A stretch of 64,000 bases of DNA, from positions 6,622,501 to 6,686,500 of the forward strand of contig NZ_CP135921.1 of assembly GCF_032397745.1 (NCBI RefSeq), read 5' to 3'. Every line of letters begins with the position of its first letter. Within the stretch, counting starts at the first letter, position 1. The position numbers and the translations under genes are program-made. This document shows, in pieces, positions 27,167 to 36,523 of the stretch. The notes below the pieces were generated by a model. It did no database searches, had not been told where the DNA came from, and worked only from the letters and a program-made list of their open reading frames with translations. The DNA is from Bradyrhizobium prioriisuperbiae. GTDB lineage: Bacteria > Pseudomonadota > Alphaproteobacteria > Rhizobiales > Xanthobacteraceae.

Positions 27167-28876
27167 ATGGCGAAAATGGATCGACGCGACTATGCCGCGC
27201 TATATGGCCCGACAACGGGCGATGCGGTGCGGCTCGGCGACACCGCCTTGATGGCGGTCGTCGAGACGGATCATGCTGTCTACGGCGACGAGTGCCTGCA
27301 TGGCGGCGGCAAGACGCTCCGGGATGGCATCGGGATGGCCGGCATCACCAGCGCGGATGGCGCGCTGGATTTCCTGCTGTGCAATGCCCTGGTGATTGAT
27401 CCGGTGATCGGGATCGTCAAGGGCGATCTCGGCATCCGCCACGGCCGCATCGTTGCGATCGGCAAGGCCGGCAATCCAGCGATCATGGATGGCGTCGATC
27501 CGCGCCTGATCGTCTCCACAGGGACCACAGTGCGCGATTGCGAAGGGCTGATCGTGACGCCCGGCGCGATCGACGTTCACGTGCATTTCGACAGCGCCGG
27601 CCTGGTCGAGCACGCGCTGGCCAGCGGCATCACCACCATGATCGGCGGCTCGCTGGGCCCGATCACGGTCGGCATCGATTCCGGTGGTCCCTTCAACACC
27701 GGCAAGATGCTGCAGGCCGCGGAAGCCTGGCCGATGAATTTCGGTTTCCTCGGGCGCGGCAATTCGCACCGTGTGCCGCCCATGGTCGAGCAGCTCGAAA
27801 CCGGCGTGATGGGGCTGAAGCTGCACGAGGACTGGGGCTCGATGCCGGCGGCGATCGACACCTGCCTGCGGGTCGCCGACGACTACGATTTCCAGGTGCA
27901 GATCCACACCGATACCCTCAACGAGTCGGGCTTTGTCGAGAACACGCTGGAGGCGATCGGCGGCCGAACCATCCACATGTACCACACCGAAGGGGCCGGC
28001 GGCGGCCATGCGCCCGATATCATTCGCGTCGCCGGCGAACAGCACTGTCTGCCGTCCTCGACCAATCCGACCAATCCCTTCACCGTGAACACGTTCGATG
28101 AACATCTCGACATGACCATGGTGTGTCATCATCTTAATCCGGCGATCCCTGAGGACGTGGCGTTCGCCGAGAGCCGGATCCGTGCCCAGACCATCGCGGC
28201 GGAGGACGTGCTGCACGACATCGGCGCGATATCGATGCTCGGGTCCGACAGCCAGGGCATGGGCCGCATCCATGAGGTGATCTGCCGGACCTGGCAACTG
28301 GCCTCGAAAATGAAGCAGCAGCGCGGATCGCTGCCGGAGGATCGTCCCGGCTTCGGCGACAACGCCCGCATTCGCCGCTACATCGCGAAATACACCATCA
28401 ATGCCGCGCGAACTTTTGGCATTGCCGATCATGTCGGTTCGCTGGAAGACGGCAAGATCGCGGATATCGTGGTCTGGCGTCCAGCGTTCTTCGGGATCAA
28501 GCCGGAACTCGTCATCAAGAGCGGCTTCATCGCCTGGGGAGCGATGGGCGACAGCGCCGCTTCGCTGATGACGTGCGAACCGATGCTGATGCGCCCGCAA
28601 TGGGGTGCCTTCGGCCGGGCGCCCGCGGCGCTGTCGGCCTGCTTCGTCCACCCGCTGGCGATCGCGCGCGACCTTGCGGGCACTCTTGGCCTTTCCAAGA
28701 CGCTGCTGCCGGTTCACGGCACGCGGCAACTGTCGAAACGCGACATGCTCTGGAACGACGCCTGTCCCAAGGTGACCGTCGATCCCGAGACCTTCGACGT
28801 TTTCGCTGACGGGGTGCTGGCCACTTGTGAGCCAGCCCGCGAAGTGCCGCTGTCCCGACGTTATATGTTGAGGTGA
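27167..28876 (+). CDS. ureC: Urease alpha subunit
   Basis: A 569-residue catalytic subunit that hydrolyses urea to ammonia and carbamate at a dinickel site. All key residues are present: HVH (H138, H140), carbamylated Lys in GLKLHEDWG (K218, H220, D222), H247 in [11 protein letters not shown]273 in [10 protein letters not shown], flap Cys320-His321 in MVCHHL, and D361 in GSDSQGMGR. Several loops are divergent from the standard enzyme, notably [15 protein letters not shown] in place of the usual DTHIHWICPQQ and [15 protein letters not shown] in place of GGTGPA. It is a distinct urease clade, probably active. Confidence 0.95.
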   Translation: MAKMDRRDYAALYGPTTGDAVRLGDTALMAVVETDHAVYGDECLHGGGKTLRDGIGMAGITSADGALDFLLCNALVIDPVIGIVKGDLGIRHGRIVAIGKAGNPAIMDGVDPRLIVSTGTTVRDCEGLIVTPGAIDVHVHFDSAGLVEHALASGITTMIGGSLGPITVGIDSGGPFNTGKMLQAAEAWPMNFGFLGRGNSHRVPPMVEQLETGVMGLKLHEDWGSMPAAIDTCLRVADDYDFQVQIHTDTLNESGFVENTLEAIGGRTIHMYHTEGAGGGHAPDIIRVAGEQHCLPSSTNPTNPFTVNTFDEHLDMTMVCHHLNPAIPEDVAFAESRIRAQTIAAEDVLHDIGAISMLGSDSQGMGRIHEVICRTWQLASKMKQQRGSLPEDRPGFGDNARIRRYIAKYTINAARTFGIADHVGSLEDGKIADIVVWRPAFFGIKPELVIKSGFIAWGAMGDSAASLMTCEPMLMRPQWGAFGRAPAALSACFVHPLAIARDLAGTLGLSKTLLPVHGTRQLSKRDMLWNDACPKVTVDPETFDVFADGVLATCEPAREVPLSRRYMLR

Positions 28877-28879
28877 ACG

Positions 28880-29533
28880 ATGCTGCACAATGCAGGAATT
28901 GCGAAAACGACGACTGCGGCCACGTCACCCGCCGCGCGGGTGGGGATCGGCGGACCGGTCGGCTCGGGCAAGACGGCGCTGATCGAAGCGCTGATTCCCG
29001 AGTTGCAGCGTCGCGCCGTCGATTTCGCAGTGGTGACCAACGACCTCGTTACCAAGGAAGACGCCGAACGGCTGCGCCGCTCTGGTCTGATCGATCCGGC
29101 GCGGGTGTCGGCGGTCGAGGCCGGCGCCTGCCCGCACACCGTCATTCGTGAGGATCCGACGCTCAACATCGCGGCCGGCGACGAACTCGAAGCCAGGTTT
29201 CCCGGACTGGAGCTGATCCTGTTCGAGTCCGGCGGCGACAATCTCGCATCGACGTTTTCCCTCGATCTCGTCGACTGGTGGCTCTTCGTGATCGACGTTG
29301 CGGGTGGCGACGATATCCCGCGCAAGAAGGGACCGGGATTGCTCCGGTGTGATCTCCTGGTGGTCAACAAGATCGACCTTGCGCCTTATGTCGGCGTCGA
29401 TCTCGAGCCCATGCTGATGCAGGCGAGACGGGTTCGGGAGATGCGCCCGGTGATCGCGACAAACGCCCGATCCGGTGTCGGGATCGAGGCGGTGGCTGAT
29501 GCAATCCTTACCGCTGTCCTCTTCCGGGTTTGA
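28880..29533 (+). CDS. ureG: Urease accessory GTPase UreG
   Basis: A 217-residue SIMIBI-class GTPase with P-loop GGPVGSGKT (residues 24-32), nickel-binding CPH motif in [14 protein letters not shown], switch residues in LFESGGDNL and base-recognition VNKIDLAP. It powers nickel insertion together with UreE, UreF and UreD. It begins three bases after ureC. Its final 35 bases overlap the ureD start in another frame, which suggests translational coupling. The ten-residue N-terminal extension ([10 protein letters not shown]) is unremarkable. Confidence 0.93.
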   Translation: MLHNAGIAKTTTAATSPAARVGIGGPVGSGKTALIEALIPELQRRAVDFAVVTNDLVTKEDAERLRRSGLIDPARVSAVEAGACPHTVIREDPTLNIAAGDELEARFPGLELILFESGGDNLASTFSLDLVDWWLFVIDVAGGDDIPRKKGPGLLRCDLLVVNKIDLAPYVGVDLEPMLMQARRVREMRPVIATNARSGVGIEAVADAILTAVLFRV

Positions 29534-30353
29534 TCCCGGCCGCGAGGCGGAAGCCTTGCTGGTCGCCGAACTGGCCGGCGGCAGAACCGTGCTGCGGCGT
29601 CAGCATGTCGGCTATCCCTTTCATGTCACCCGGCCATTCCAGCTCGACCGGATGCGGCCTGAACTCGCGACCCTCTATCTACAATCGGCGTCTGGTGGAT
29701 TCTATGCCGGCGATCGGCTGAAGCTTGACATCGTCGTCGGCGCACAGGCGGCGCTCAATCTCACCACGCAAGCGTCGACAGTTGTCCATGACGGACGAGG
29801 GATTGGTGCGGTGCAGCGGCAATCCGTGACGGTAAGGGGGCGTGCGTTCTGCGCCATCGTGAGCGACCCCTATGTGCTGTTTCCCGGGGCCGCGCTCTCG
29901 GTCGAGACCACGGCCGAGGTAGCCGACGATGCGATTCTGATCATGGCCGATGGTTTTGCCGTTCACGATCCGCAGCGGCGGGGCGGGCTGTTCGAGCGGT
30001 TTTCCACGCGGACCCGCATTCTGCGTCCCGACGGCACCCGTGTTGTCTTCGACGGCGGCAGCATGTCCGGACCCGAACTGCGGGGCCGTTTTGGCACCCT
30101 TGGCGGCATGGCGGCGGCCGGCACGGTCTTCATGATCGCACCGGCGGACCGGTTGCCCGATCTCGCCGAGATCGAGGCTGTCTGCGACCGCTGCGGATGC
30201 CTGGCTGGTGCGAGCGCGGCACCGAATGGGGCCGGACTAGCCATGCGGCTGCTGGCGCCGGATGGCGGCGCGCTGACGCGGGGGATCGAGGCGGCATTTC
30301 ATCTCGCCGGGCGTGCGGCGCTCGGCATAGAACTCGCCCGCCGCCGGAAGTGA
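29499..30353 (+). CDS. ureD: Urease accessory protein UreD (UreH)
   Basis: A 284-residue UreD with the family beta-helix motifs [48 protein letters not shown] and [15 protein letters not shown]. It acts as the scaffold that binds the apo-urease core. Placing ureD last, after ureG, differs from the common ureD-first order and agrees with second-type urease operons. ATG 29499 lies inside ureG after a GAGG site. A 196-base region to the convergent purU gene holds nothing I can support. Confidence 0.87.
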   Translation: MQSLPLSSSGFDPGREAEALLVAELAGGRTVLRRQHVGYPFHVTRPFQLDRMRPELATLYLQSASGGFYAGDRLKLDIVVGAQAALNLTTQASTVVHDGRGIGAVQRQSVTVRGRAFCAIVSDPYVLFPGAALSVETTAEVADDAILIMADGFAVHDPQRRGGLFERFSTRTRILRPDGTRVVFDGGSMSGPELRGRFGTLGGMAAAGTVFMIAPADRLPDLAEIEAVCDRCGCLAGASAAPNGAGLAMRLLAPDGGALTRGIEAAFHLAGRAALGIELARRRK

Positions 30354-30549
30354 TCACGCTCCATCGCACGTCAAGGACGTCAGCGGCGCGCCAGGCGAAA
30401 GTACAATTCCGACAAGTGGCTGGGCAGATCGTCCTGCACGCTACAGCATCGGAGCGTGCGAACAGGCGTCGGAACGCCTCAAGTCATCCATTAGATCGCG
30501 AATGAAGCCGGCTTTCAAGCACTGTCGCCGTCAATGATCGGCGCGACCC

Positions 30550-31410
30550 TCAATCCCGGAATATGACGGTCTTGCGCCCATTGGCGAAGGCACGTCCGTC
30601 AAGATGAAAGGACACCGCGCGAGACAGCACGCGGCGTTCGATATCCCGGCCCTTGCGGACCAGATCCTCGGGGCTGTCCTGATGGCTGATGCGCTCCACA
30701 TCCTGCTCGATGATCGGCCCTTCGTCGAGATCGGCCGTGACATAGTGCGCGGTAGCCCCGATCAGCTTTACACCGCGGGCGTGGGCCTGGTGATAGGGCT
30801 TGGCGCCCTTGAAGCCCGGCAGGAAGCTGTGGTGGATGTTGATGCAGCGGCCGGACAGGAAGGCGGAGAGATCGTCGGACAGGATTTGCATGTAACGGGC
30901 GAGCAGAACCAGCTCCGCCCCCGTCTCGGTCACGATCGCTTTGATCCGCGCTTCCTGCTGCGGCTTGGTATCCACGGTAATCGGCAAATGGTGAAAGGGC
31001 ACGGTACCGAAATCGGTGCCATGATAGGTCTCGCGCGGATGGTTCGAGATGACGCCGACCACATCCATCCGCAGTTCGCCGATGCGCCAGCGATAAAGCA
31101 GGTCGACCAGGCAATGGTCGAATTTCGAGACCAGCAACAGCACCTTGCGACGCTCGTGCCTCGATCGGATCTGCCAGGTCATCCGGTAGTGATCGCCGAT
31201 CGGCGCGAACGCTTCGGTCAGCTTCGTTACCCGCCGCTCGTCTTCGAGATTGAAGACGATCCGGGTGAAGAAGTCGCCGGTTTCGGTATCGTCGAACTGA
31301 TGGGCTTCGAGGATGTTGCCGCCATGGGCGTAAAGTTCGGCCGTCACGCGCGCGACGATACCGGGCTGGTTCGGGCAGGCGAGTGTCAGCAGATAGGGGA
31401 CACCGGACAT
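30550..31410 (-). CDS. purU: Formyltetrahydrofolate deformylase
   Basis: A 286-residue enzyme with an N-terminal ACT domain (residues 1-85, [21 protein letters not shown]) and a C-terminal formyltransferase domain containing the catalytic [19 protein letters not shown] (Asn, His) and [20 protein letters not shown]. It releases formate and THF from 10-formyl-THF. It follows soxG on the same strand, 56 bases away. That is the normal place in sarcosine oxidase operons, where THF-bound one-carbon units made during demethylation must be recycled. Confidence 0.95.
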   Translation of the reverse strand: MSGVPYLLTLACPNQPGIVARVTAELYAHGGNILEAHQFDDTETGDFFTRIVFNLEDERRVTKLTEAFAPIGDHYRMTWQIRSRHERRKVLLLVSKFDHCLVDLLYRWRIGELRMDVVGVISNHPRETYHGTDFGTVPFHHLPITVDTKPQQEARIKAIVTETGAELVLLARYMQILSDDLSAFLSGRCINIHHSFLPGFKGAKPYHQAHARGVKLIGATAHYVTADLDEGPIIEQDVERISHQDSPEDLVRKGRDIERRVLSRAVSFHLDGRAFANGRKTVIFRD

Positions 31411-31466
31411 CGAAAACCTCACTGTCGCCTCAAGTGGATCTGGATCAAGAAAAAGACGGCAACCGA

Positions 31467-31976
31467 TCAGAGCGCCGCCGCCGTGGTCTCGACCCATCGG
31501 CGGAAGCTGTGCGCATAACTGCGGAACGTTGCGACGTCGAAGGTCGGGGTGTCGTCGCGCTGCCAGAGAATGACGCCGATATGGGCGATCACAGTCGTCG
31601 CCGCCGATCCCTGCCGAAACACGTCGGGATGAAAGTCGATGAAGGCGCCGTGCTGAAGCAAAGCACGAGCACCGTTCCCGCCGATCCGGAACACCATGTA
31701 GCCGCCCGACTGATCCGAGACGGACGCGAGGCCAGTCAGCTTGTGTGCGAGTTGCAACGACCAGTCCGGGTCCGGCGCCTCCGTCAGCGCAAGCCAGGTG
31801 CCGGGGCCCGTGCCGATCAGGGCCAGGCGTGCATCGCCGACACGGCCCGGTCCTTCGGACGGCGCAAGGCCGAGCGCGGCGCCGATTGCCGCGGGACGCA
31901 CGCCTTTGCGGCTCATGACGGCGGCGAGGCCCAGGCCAGATTGCTCCGTGATGACAACTGAATTAGCTGCGGACAC
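31467..31976 (-). CDS. soxG: Heterotetrameric sarcosine oxidase / N-methylglutamate dehydrogenase gamma subunit
   Basis: A 169-residue SoxG-like subunit, chosen from GTG 31976, which overlaps the soxA end by 14 bases. A longer frame to 32066 runs through soxA. The family is poorly conserved, but the [12 protein letters not shown] strand, the [19 protein letters not shown] segment and the [11 protein letters not shown] tail agree with SoxG. It is a structural subunit at the THF-binding side of the alpha subunit. Confidence 0.82.
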   Translation of the reverse strand: MSAANSVVITEQSGLGLAAVMSRKGVRPAAIGAALGLAPSEGPGRVGDARLALIGTGPGTWLALTEAPDPDWSLQLAHKLTGLASVSDQSGGYMVFRIGGNGARALLQHGAFIDFHPDVFRQGSAATTVIAHIGVILWQRDDTPTFDVATFRSYAHSFRRWVETTAAAL

Positions 31977-34920
31977 GTACGCCCTCCGGATCGACGAAGA
32001 TGGCATGGCAGACCTCCACCTCGAGGTTAGGGCCGCGCACAGGGTCGTGGACGACGATGCGCTCACCGTGCCGGGTGGCGCCGCGCTTCAGCAGCGCAAG
32101 GCCAATCCAGTGGCCGAGAGTTGGTGAAAACGCCGTGGAGGTGACGTAGCCCTGGTCGTTGGCGGCGACCATCGGCACGTCACGGGGCAACAGATGGCCG
32201 CCGGCGCGCAGCCGTTCGCCGTTCAGCGGTCGAAGACCGATCAGGGACGGGCGATCGGGATCCATCAGGCCGGGACGACCGGCCATGACCCGGCCGATGA
32301 AATCTTTTTTCGTCGACATCAGCCGGCTCATCCCGAGATCGCCCGCCGTCGTCTGGCCATTGAGCTCGTTGCCGGCGGGATGGCCTTTTTCGATCCGCAT
32401 CACGCTGAGAGCTTCGGTGCCATAAGGGACGGCATTGAACGGTTTACCGGCTTCGAACAGCGCGCGGATAAGGATATCGCCGCACGATGCGGGAACGCTG
32501 ATCTCGTAGGCAAGCTCGCCTGAGAACGACAGCCGGAACAGTCGTGCCGGGGTATCGCGCCAGCGCAGTTCGGCCGCGGCCATGTAGGGAAAGCCCTCGT
32601 TGGACAGGTCGAGCGCAGGCAGCAGTGATTGCAGCAGCGCGCGTGACTGCGGGCCGGCAACCGCAAAGGTCGCCCATTGCTCGGTGACGGAGGTGGCCTG
32701 GACATCGAGTTCCGGCCACAACACCTGACGGGCATAATCGATGTGCTGCATGATTTTTGCGGCGTTGAGGGTGGTGGTAGTGACGTAATATCGATCGTCG
32801 GCAAATCGCGTGGTGGTGCCGTCGTCCATCACCAGCCCGTCCTCGCGCAGCATCACCCCATAACGCGCCTTGCCGATGGGAAGCGTCGAGAAGGTGTTGA
32901 TGTAGAGCCGGTCGAGCAGCACGCCGGCATCCGGACCGTGGACGTCGATCTTGCCGAGCGTCGAGACATCGCAGATGCCGACGCCGTTGCGCGTCATCGC
33001 CACCTCGCGGTTGACCGTTGTGAGCCAGTCGTGCTCACCTGGGCGCGCGAACCATTGCGCGCGTTTCCACAATCCGGCGTCCACAAAGGTCGCGCCCTGT
33101 TCGCTCGCCCATCGATGGCTGGCGGTGCGGCGTTCGGGGCGGAAATCCTCATCCCGATGGTGGCCGGCCAGCGCGCCGATCGCGACCGGCAGGTAAGGTG
33201 GTCGCGACAGGATGGTGCCGGTCTCGGCAATGCTCTTGCCGGTGGCGGCGGCGAGCAAGGCGTGGCCATTCAACTGGCTGGTCTTGCCCTGATCGGTGGC
33301 CATGCCGAGGGTGGTGTAGCGTTTCAGGTGTTCGATCGAGACGAATCCTTCCCGCGCGGCGAGGGCGACATCGGTGTCGGTTACGTCATGCTGGAAATCG
33401 ACAAAGGCCTTGGTGGCGTGGGAACCGACATGCCACAGTGGCGTGACCGCCGATGGATCGTCGCTGGCGCGGGGCACGGCCATCGTCGCGACGCTGCGCC
33501 CGAGGTCGCGTGCGATCTGTTCGGCGCAGCGCATGCCGTCACCAAGAGCGTCGCCAAGCGCGAAATGACCTGCGGCGGCGCCGATCACAGTCAAGCCCGA
33601 CGGTGTCGTGTCCAGAACGAAGCCATGGATGGTGTCCGACCAGACCGGGCGTGCGCCGAGATTGCTGCCGAGACCGATGGACGGCGTCCAGCCGCCCGCC
33701 ATGGCAAGCAGGTCGGCCGTGAGGCGACGGATCTTCCCGTCGGCTGTGCGCACATCGATTGCCTTCACGCTGCGGCCGCGCACGTCCGCGACGACGGCGC
33801 CTGTCAAGATCTCGACACCGGCCTGTTGCACTTTGGTGGCCACGGACGGGCGTGGGTCGGTGCGGGCGTCGATGATCGCAGCGAGGTCGATGCCTGCTGC
33901 CAGCAAGTCCTCGGCCACCGACCAGCCGCTATCGGATGTTGTGAAGATGGCTGCGCGGCGCCCCGGAACGGCGGCGAAGCGATTGATGTAAGTTGCGACC
34001 GCCGATGCCGTCATGACGCCGGGACGGTCGTTGCCGCCGAACACCAATGGCCGCTCGATCGCGCCGGCGGCCAGGATCGCGCGTTTGGCGACGATCTTCC
34101 AGAGCCGCTGTCGCGGCTGCCCCGGTGCCGCAACGGGCAGGTGGTCCGACACCTGTTCCAGCGCGCCGTATTCGCAGCCGTCGTAGACGCCGAACACCAG
34201 CGTGCGATTGAGCACGGTGACATTCGGCATGGCCTGCAGTTCCGCCAGCGTAGCGCGGGCCCAGTCGAGAGCTGGTGCACCCTCGATCTCGTGTCGTTCC
34301 GCCAGCAGGCGGCCGCCCAGCAGCCGGTCGCCATCGGCGATGATGACGCGCAATCCTGCGCGGCCGGCGGTCAGCGCCGCGGCGAGGCCAGCGGGGCCGC
34401 CGCCGATCACCAGCACATCGCAGAAGCCGTGGGCGCGGTCGTAACTGTCGGGATCGGGCTGCATCGACAACGCGCCGAGCCCCGCGGCGCGGCGGATCAG
34501 GGGCTCGTAAAGCTTCTCCCACAATTTCGCCGGCCACATGAAGGTCTTGTAGTAGAAGCCGGCGACGAGAAATGGCGCGAACATCTGGTTCACGGCCATC
34601 ACGTCGAAGGACAGGCTCGGCCAGCGGTTCTGGCTCGTCGCCACAAGCCCGTCGAACAGCTGAAGCGTGGTCGCGCGGGTGTTCGGTTCGGCTCGTGCGC
34701 CACTGCGCAAGGTCACCAGTGCGTTGGGCTCCTCGCTGCCGGCGGTCAGGATACCGCGGGGGCGATGATACTTGAAGGAGCGGCCGACCAGCTTGACGTC
34801 GTTTGCCACCAGTGCCGAGGCCAGCGTATCGCCCGCAAAGCCCGAATAGGCTCGGCCGTCGAACGTAAAACGGAGCGGCGCGTGGCGATCGATCAGGCCG
34901 CCGGAGGCGAGGCGGCTCAT
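31963..34920 (-). CDS. soxA: Heterotetrameric sarcosine oxidase / N-methylglutamate dehydrogenase alpha subunit
   Basis: A 985-residue alpha subunit. It has an N-terminal 2Fe-2S-like domain (YSGFAGDTLASALVAN, residues about 25-40), an NAD/FAD-binding region with GGGPAG (173-178), a second dinucleotide motif near residue 355, and a C-terminal GcvT-like THF-binding domain from about residue 600. The enzyme oxidises an N-methyl amine and passes the methyl carbon to THF. Sarcosine is the classic substrate. N-methylglutamate is the alternative, because the MgsABC/GmaS-type genes lie at 11-15 kb in the same window and MgdABCD is homologous subunit by subunit. Confidence 0.92.
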   Translation of the reverse strand: MSRLASGGLIDRHAPLRFTFDGRAYSGFAGDTLASALVANDVKLVGRSFKYHRPRGILTAGSEEPNALVTLRSGARAEPNTRATTLQLFDGLVATSQNRWPSLSFDVMAVNQMFAPFLVAGFYYKTFMWPAKLWEKLYEPLIRRAAGLGALSMQPDPDSYDRAHGFCDVLVIGGGPAGLAAALTAGRAGLRVIIADGDRLLGGRLLAERHEIEGAPALDWARATLAELQAMPNVTVLNRTLVFGVYDGCEYGALEQVSDHLPVAAPGQPRQRLWKIVAKRAILAAGAIERPLVFGGNDRPGVMTASAVATYINRFAAVPGRRAAIFTTSDSGWSVAEDLLAAGIDLAAIIDARTDPRPSVATKVQQAGVEILTGAVVADVRGRSVKAIDVRTADGKIRRLTADLLAMAGGWTPSIGLGSNLGARPVWSDTIHGFVLDTTPSGLTVIGAAAGHFALGDALGDGMRCAEQIARDLGRSVATMAVPRASDDPSAVTPLWHVGSHATKAFVDFQHDVTDTDVALAAREGFVSIEHLKRYTTLGMATDQGKTSQLNGHALLAAATGKSIAETGTILSRPPYLPVAIGALAGHHRDEDFRPERRTASHRWASEQGATFVDAGLWKRAQWFARPGEHDWLTTVNREVAMTRNGVGICDVSTLGKIDVHGPDAGVLLDRLYINTFSTLPIGKARYGVMLREDGLVMDDGTTTRFADDRYYVTTTTLNAAKIMQHIDYARQVLWPELDVQATSVTEQWATFAVAGPQSRALLQSLLPALDLSNEGFPYMAAAELRWRDTPARLFRLSFSGELAYEISVPASCGDILIRALFEAGKPFNAVPYGTEALSVMRIEKGHPAGNELNGQTTAGDLGMSRLMSTKKDFIGRVMAGRPGLMDPDRPSLIGLRPLNGERLRAGGHLLPRDVPMVAANDQGYVTSTAFSPTLGHWIGLALLKRGATRHGERIVVHDPVRGPNLEVEVCHAIFVDPEGVRVRS

Positions 34921-35168
34921 CGCGAGGCCTCGCGCGCGAGCACGGCGCCCGACATCTGATGATTGCGGGTGTCGCGCGCCACCACGATCCAGTTGCGGCA
35001 CCCTTGCGCGTGATACCAGTGTTCGCGCATCGGACCCGCGATGTTGTCTCTGAGATAGACGTAGTCGTAGAAGCCGTCGTCCGAGGTGGGGCGCCGCGGT
35101 GCGGCATCGCCACGATGGACGAATTCATGGGCGTCGCGGTCGCCGCAATAGGGGCAGGAGATGCGCAT
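34917..35168 (-). CDS. soxD: Sarcosine oxidase / N-methylglutamate dehydrogenase delta subunit
   Basis: An 83-residue SoxD. It has the zinc-binding pattern C-P-Y-C-G near the start and H, C residues in EHWYHAQGCRNWIVVARD, which together hold the Zn in known structures. Its stop overlaps the soxA start by four bases, and it lies 14 bases after soxB. Its presence shows the enzyme is the heterotetrameric type. Confidence 0.92.
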   Translation of the reverse strand: MRISCPYCGDRDAHEFVHRGDAAPRRPTSDDGFYDYVYLRDNIAGPMREHWYHAQGCRNWIVVARDTRNHQMSGAVLAREASR

Positions 35169-35182
35169 CGGGCCGGCGTTCC

Positions 35183-36439
35183 TCAGTGCAGGTTGGGTTG
35201 GGCGCCCTGACCTTTTTCATCGATCAGGTGGCCGGTCGCGAAACGGTCGAGACGGTAGGCGGCTGCGGTCTCGTGCGGCTGGCCGGTTGCCAGCAAATGC
35301 GCAAAGGCCCAGCCCGATGCCGGCGTTGCCTTGAAGCCGCCATAGCACCAGCCGGCATTGAGGTAGAGCCCATCGATCGGCGATCGATCGATGATCGGCG
35401 ATCCGTCCATCGACATGTCGACGATGCCGCCCCAGCTTCTGAGCAGGCGCGCGCGGCCGATCATCGGCATGAGCGCCATGCCACCCTCGCAGACATCCTC
35501 AACGGTCGGAAGGTTGCCGCGGCTTGCGTAGCTGTTGTAACCGTCGATATCGCCACCGAACACGAGGCCACCCTTGTCGGACTGGCTGATATAGAAGTGT
35601 CCGGCGCCGAAGGTGATGACGCCGGGAATGACCGGTTTCAACGCCTCGGAGACGAAGGCCTGCAGCACATGGCTTTCAATCGGCAGTCGCAGCCCCGCAA
35701 GCGCCGCCACGCGTGACGAATTTCCCGCAACGGCGACACCGACCTTGTTGGCCCGGATTGTGCCGCGCGTCGTCTCCACGCCGACAATCGCGCCATCCGC
35801 GTCACGAATGAATCCAGTCAGTTCGCAATTCTGGATGATGTCGACGCCGCGGTCCGACGCACCGCGCGCATAGCCCCAGACCACCGCGTCGTGCCGCGCG
35901 GTGCCGCCGCGTCGCTGCAGCAACCCGCCCATGATCGGAAAGCGCGCATGGTCGAAGTTGAGAAAGGGCGCAAGCCTGCGCACATCAGTCTGGTCGAGCA
36001 GGTCGGCATCGACGCCGTGCAGCCGCATCGCGTTGCCGCGTCGCGCGAAGGCATCGCGCTGCCCGTCCGAGTGGTAGAGGTTCAGCACGCCGCGCTGGCT
36101 GATCATGGCGTTGTAGTTGAGGTCTTGCTCGAGCCCTTCCCACAGCTTCATCGACCATTCGTAGAACGGCGTGTTGCCGTCGAGTCCGTAGTTCGAGCGG
36201 ATGATGGTGGTGTTCCGTCCGGCATTGCCGCCGCCGATCCAGGCCTTCTCGATCACGGCGACATTGGTGATGCCGTGCACCTTGGCGAGGTAATAGGCGG
36301 TTGCCAGTCCGTGACCGCCGCCGCCCACGATCACCACATCGTAGGCCTCGCGGGGGGCGGCGTCGCGCCAGGTTCGCGGCCATTGGCGATGGCCGGAGAG
36401 GGCGTTGCGCGCGAGGCTGAAAATCGAGAAGCGCGTCAT
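35183..36439 (-). CDS. soxB: Sarcosine oxidase / N-methylglutamate dehydrogenase beta subunit
   Basis: A 418-residue flavoprotein, the first gene of the soxBDAG-purU run. FAD is bound by GGGGHG (residues 39-44), followed by GGGNAGRNTTIIRSNYG, typical of SoxB. The C-terminal half has DMSMDGSPIIDRSPIDGLYLNAGW and GFKATPASGWAFAHL. It carries both covalent FMN and FAD in related enzymes and performs the N-demethylation. Transcription starts upstream of 36439, in the 84-base region shared with the divergent regulator. Confidence 0.93.
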   Translation of the reverse strand: MTRFSIFSLARNALSGHRQWPRTWRDAAPREAYDVVIVGGGGHGLATAYYLAKVHGITNVAVIEKAWIGGGNAGRNTTIIRSNYGLDGNTPFYEWSMKLWEGLEQDLNYNAMISQRGVLNLYHSDGQRDAFARRGNAMRLHGVDADLLDQTDVRRLAPFLNFDHARFPIMGGLLQRRGGTARHDAVVWGYARGASDRGVDIIQNCELTGFIRDADGAIVGVETTRGTIRANKVGVAVAGNSSRVAALAGLRLPIESHVLQAFVSEALKPVIPGVITFGAGHFYISQSDKGGLVFGGDIDGYNSYASRGNLPTVEDVCEGGMALMPMIGRARLLRSWGGIVDMSMDGSPIIDRSPIDGLYLNAGWCYGGFKATPASGWAFAHLLATGQPHETAAAYRLDRFATGHLIDEKGQGAQPNLH

Positions 36440-36487
36440 CGGGCGGATGCCATGAAATAGTGTTGATCGAGGAGAAGCTTACGCGCT

Positions 36488-36523
36488 AAAAGCGTCACAG
36501 GATTGATCAAAAGCGACGCTTTT
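36488..36523. promoter_or_regulatory. Dyad operator between soxB and its divergent regulator
   Basis: A perfect 15-bp palindrome AAAAGCGACGCTTTT (36509-36523) abuts the regulator's ATG. An additional half site AAAAGCGTC (36488-36496) is the inverted mate of GACGCTTTT. Both sit in the 84-base soxB-regulator gap, so a dimer bound here could control both genes. Confidence 0.6.

Noticed and set aside
27200..28888. A 562-codon minus-strand frame opposite ureC
   Set aside because: ureC has every catalytic residue and fits its operon. The opposite frame is a GC-driven shadow.
32677..34959. A 760-codon open frame on the plus strand opposite soxA
   Set aside because: It lies wholly antisense to soxA, which has clear motifs and a normal start. 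The frame shows no domain and no ribosome site.
31467..36439. Calling soxBDAG definitively N-methylglutamate dehydrogenase
   Set aside because: The subunits are homologous and sequence reading alone does not separate the two. The SouR/GbdR-like neighbour favours sarcosine, so the neutral name was kept.
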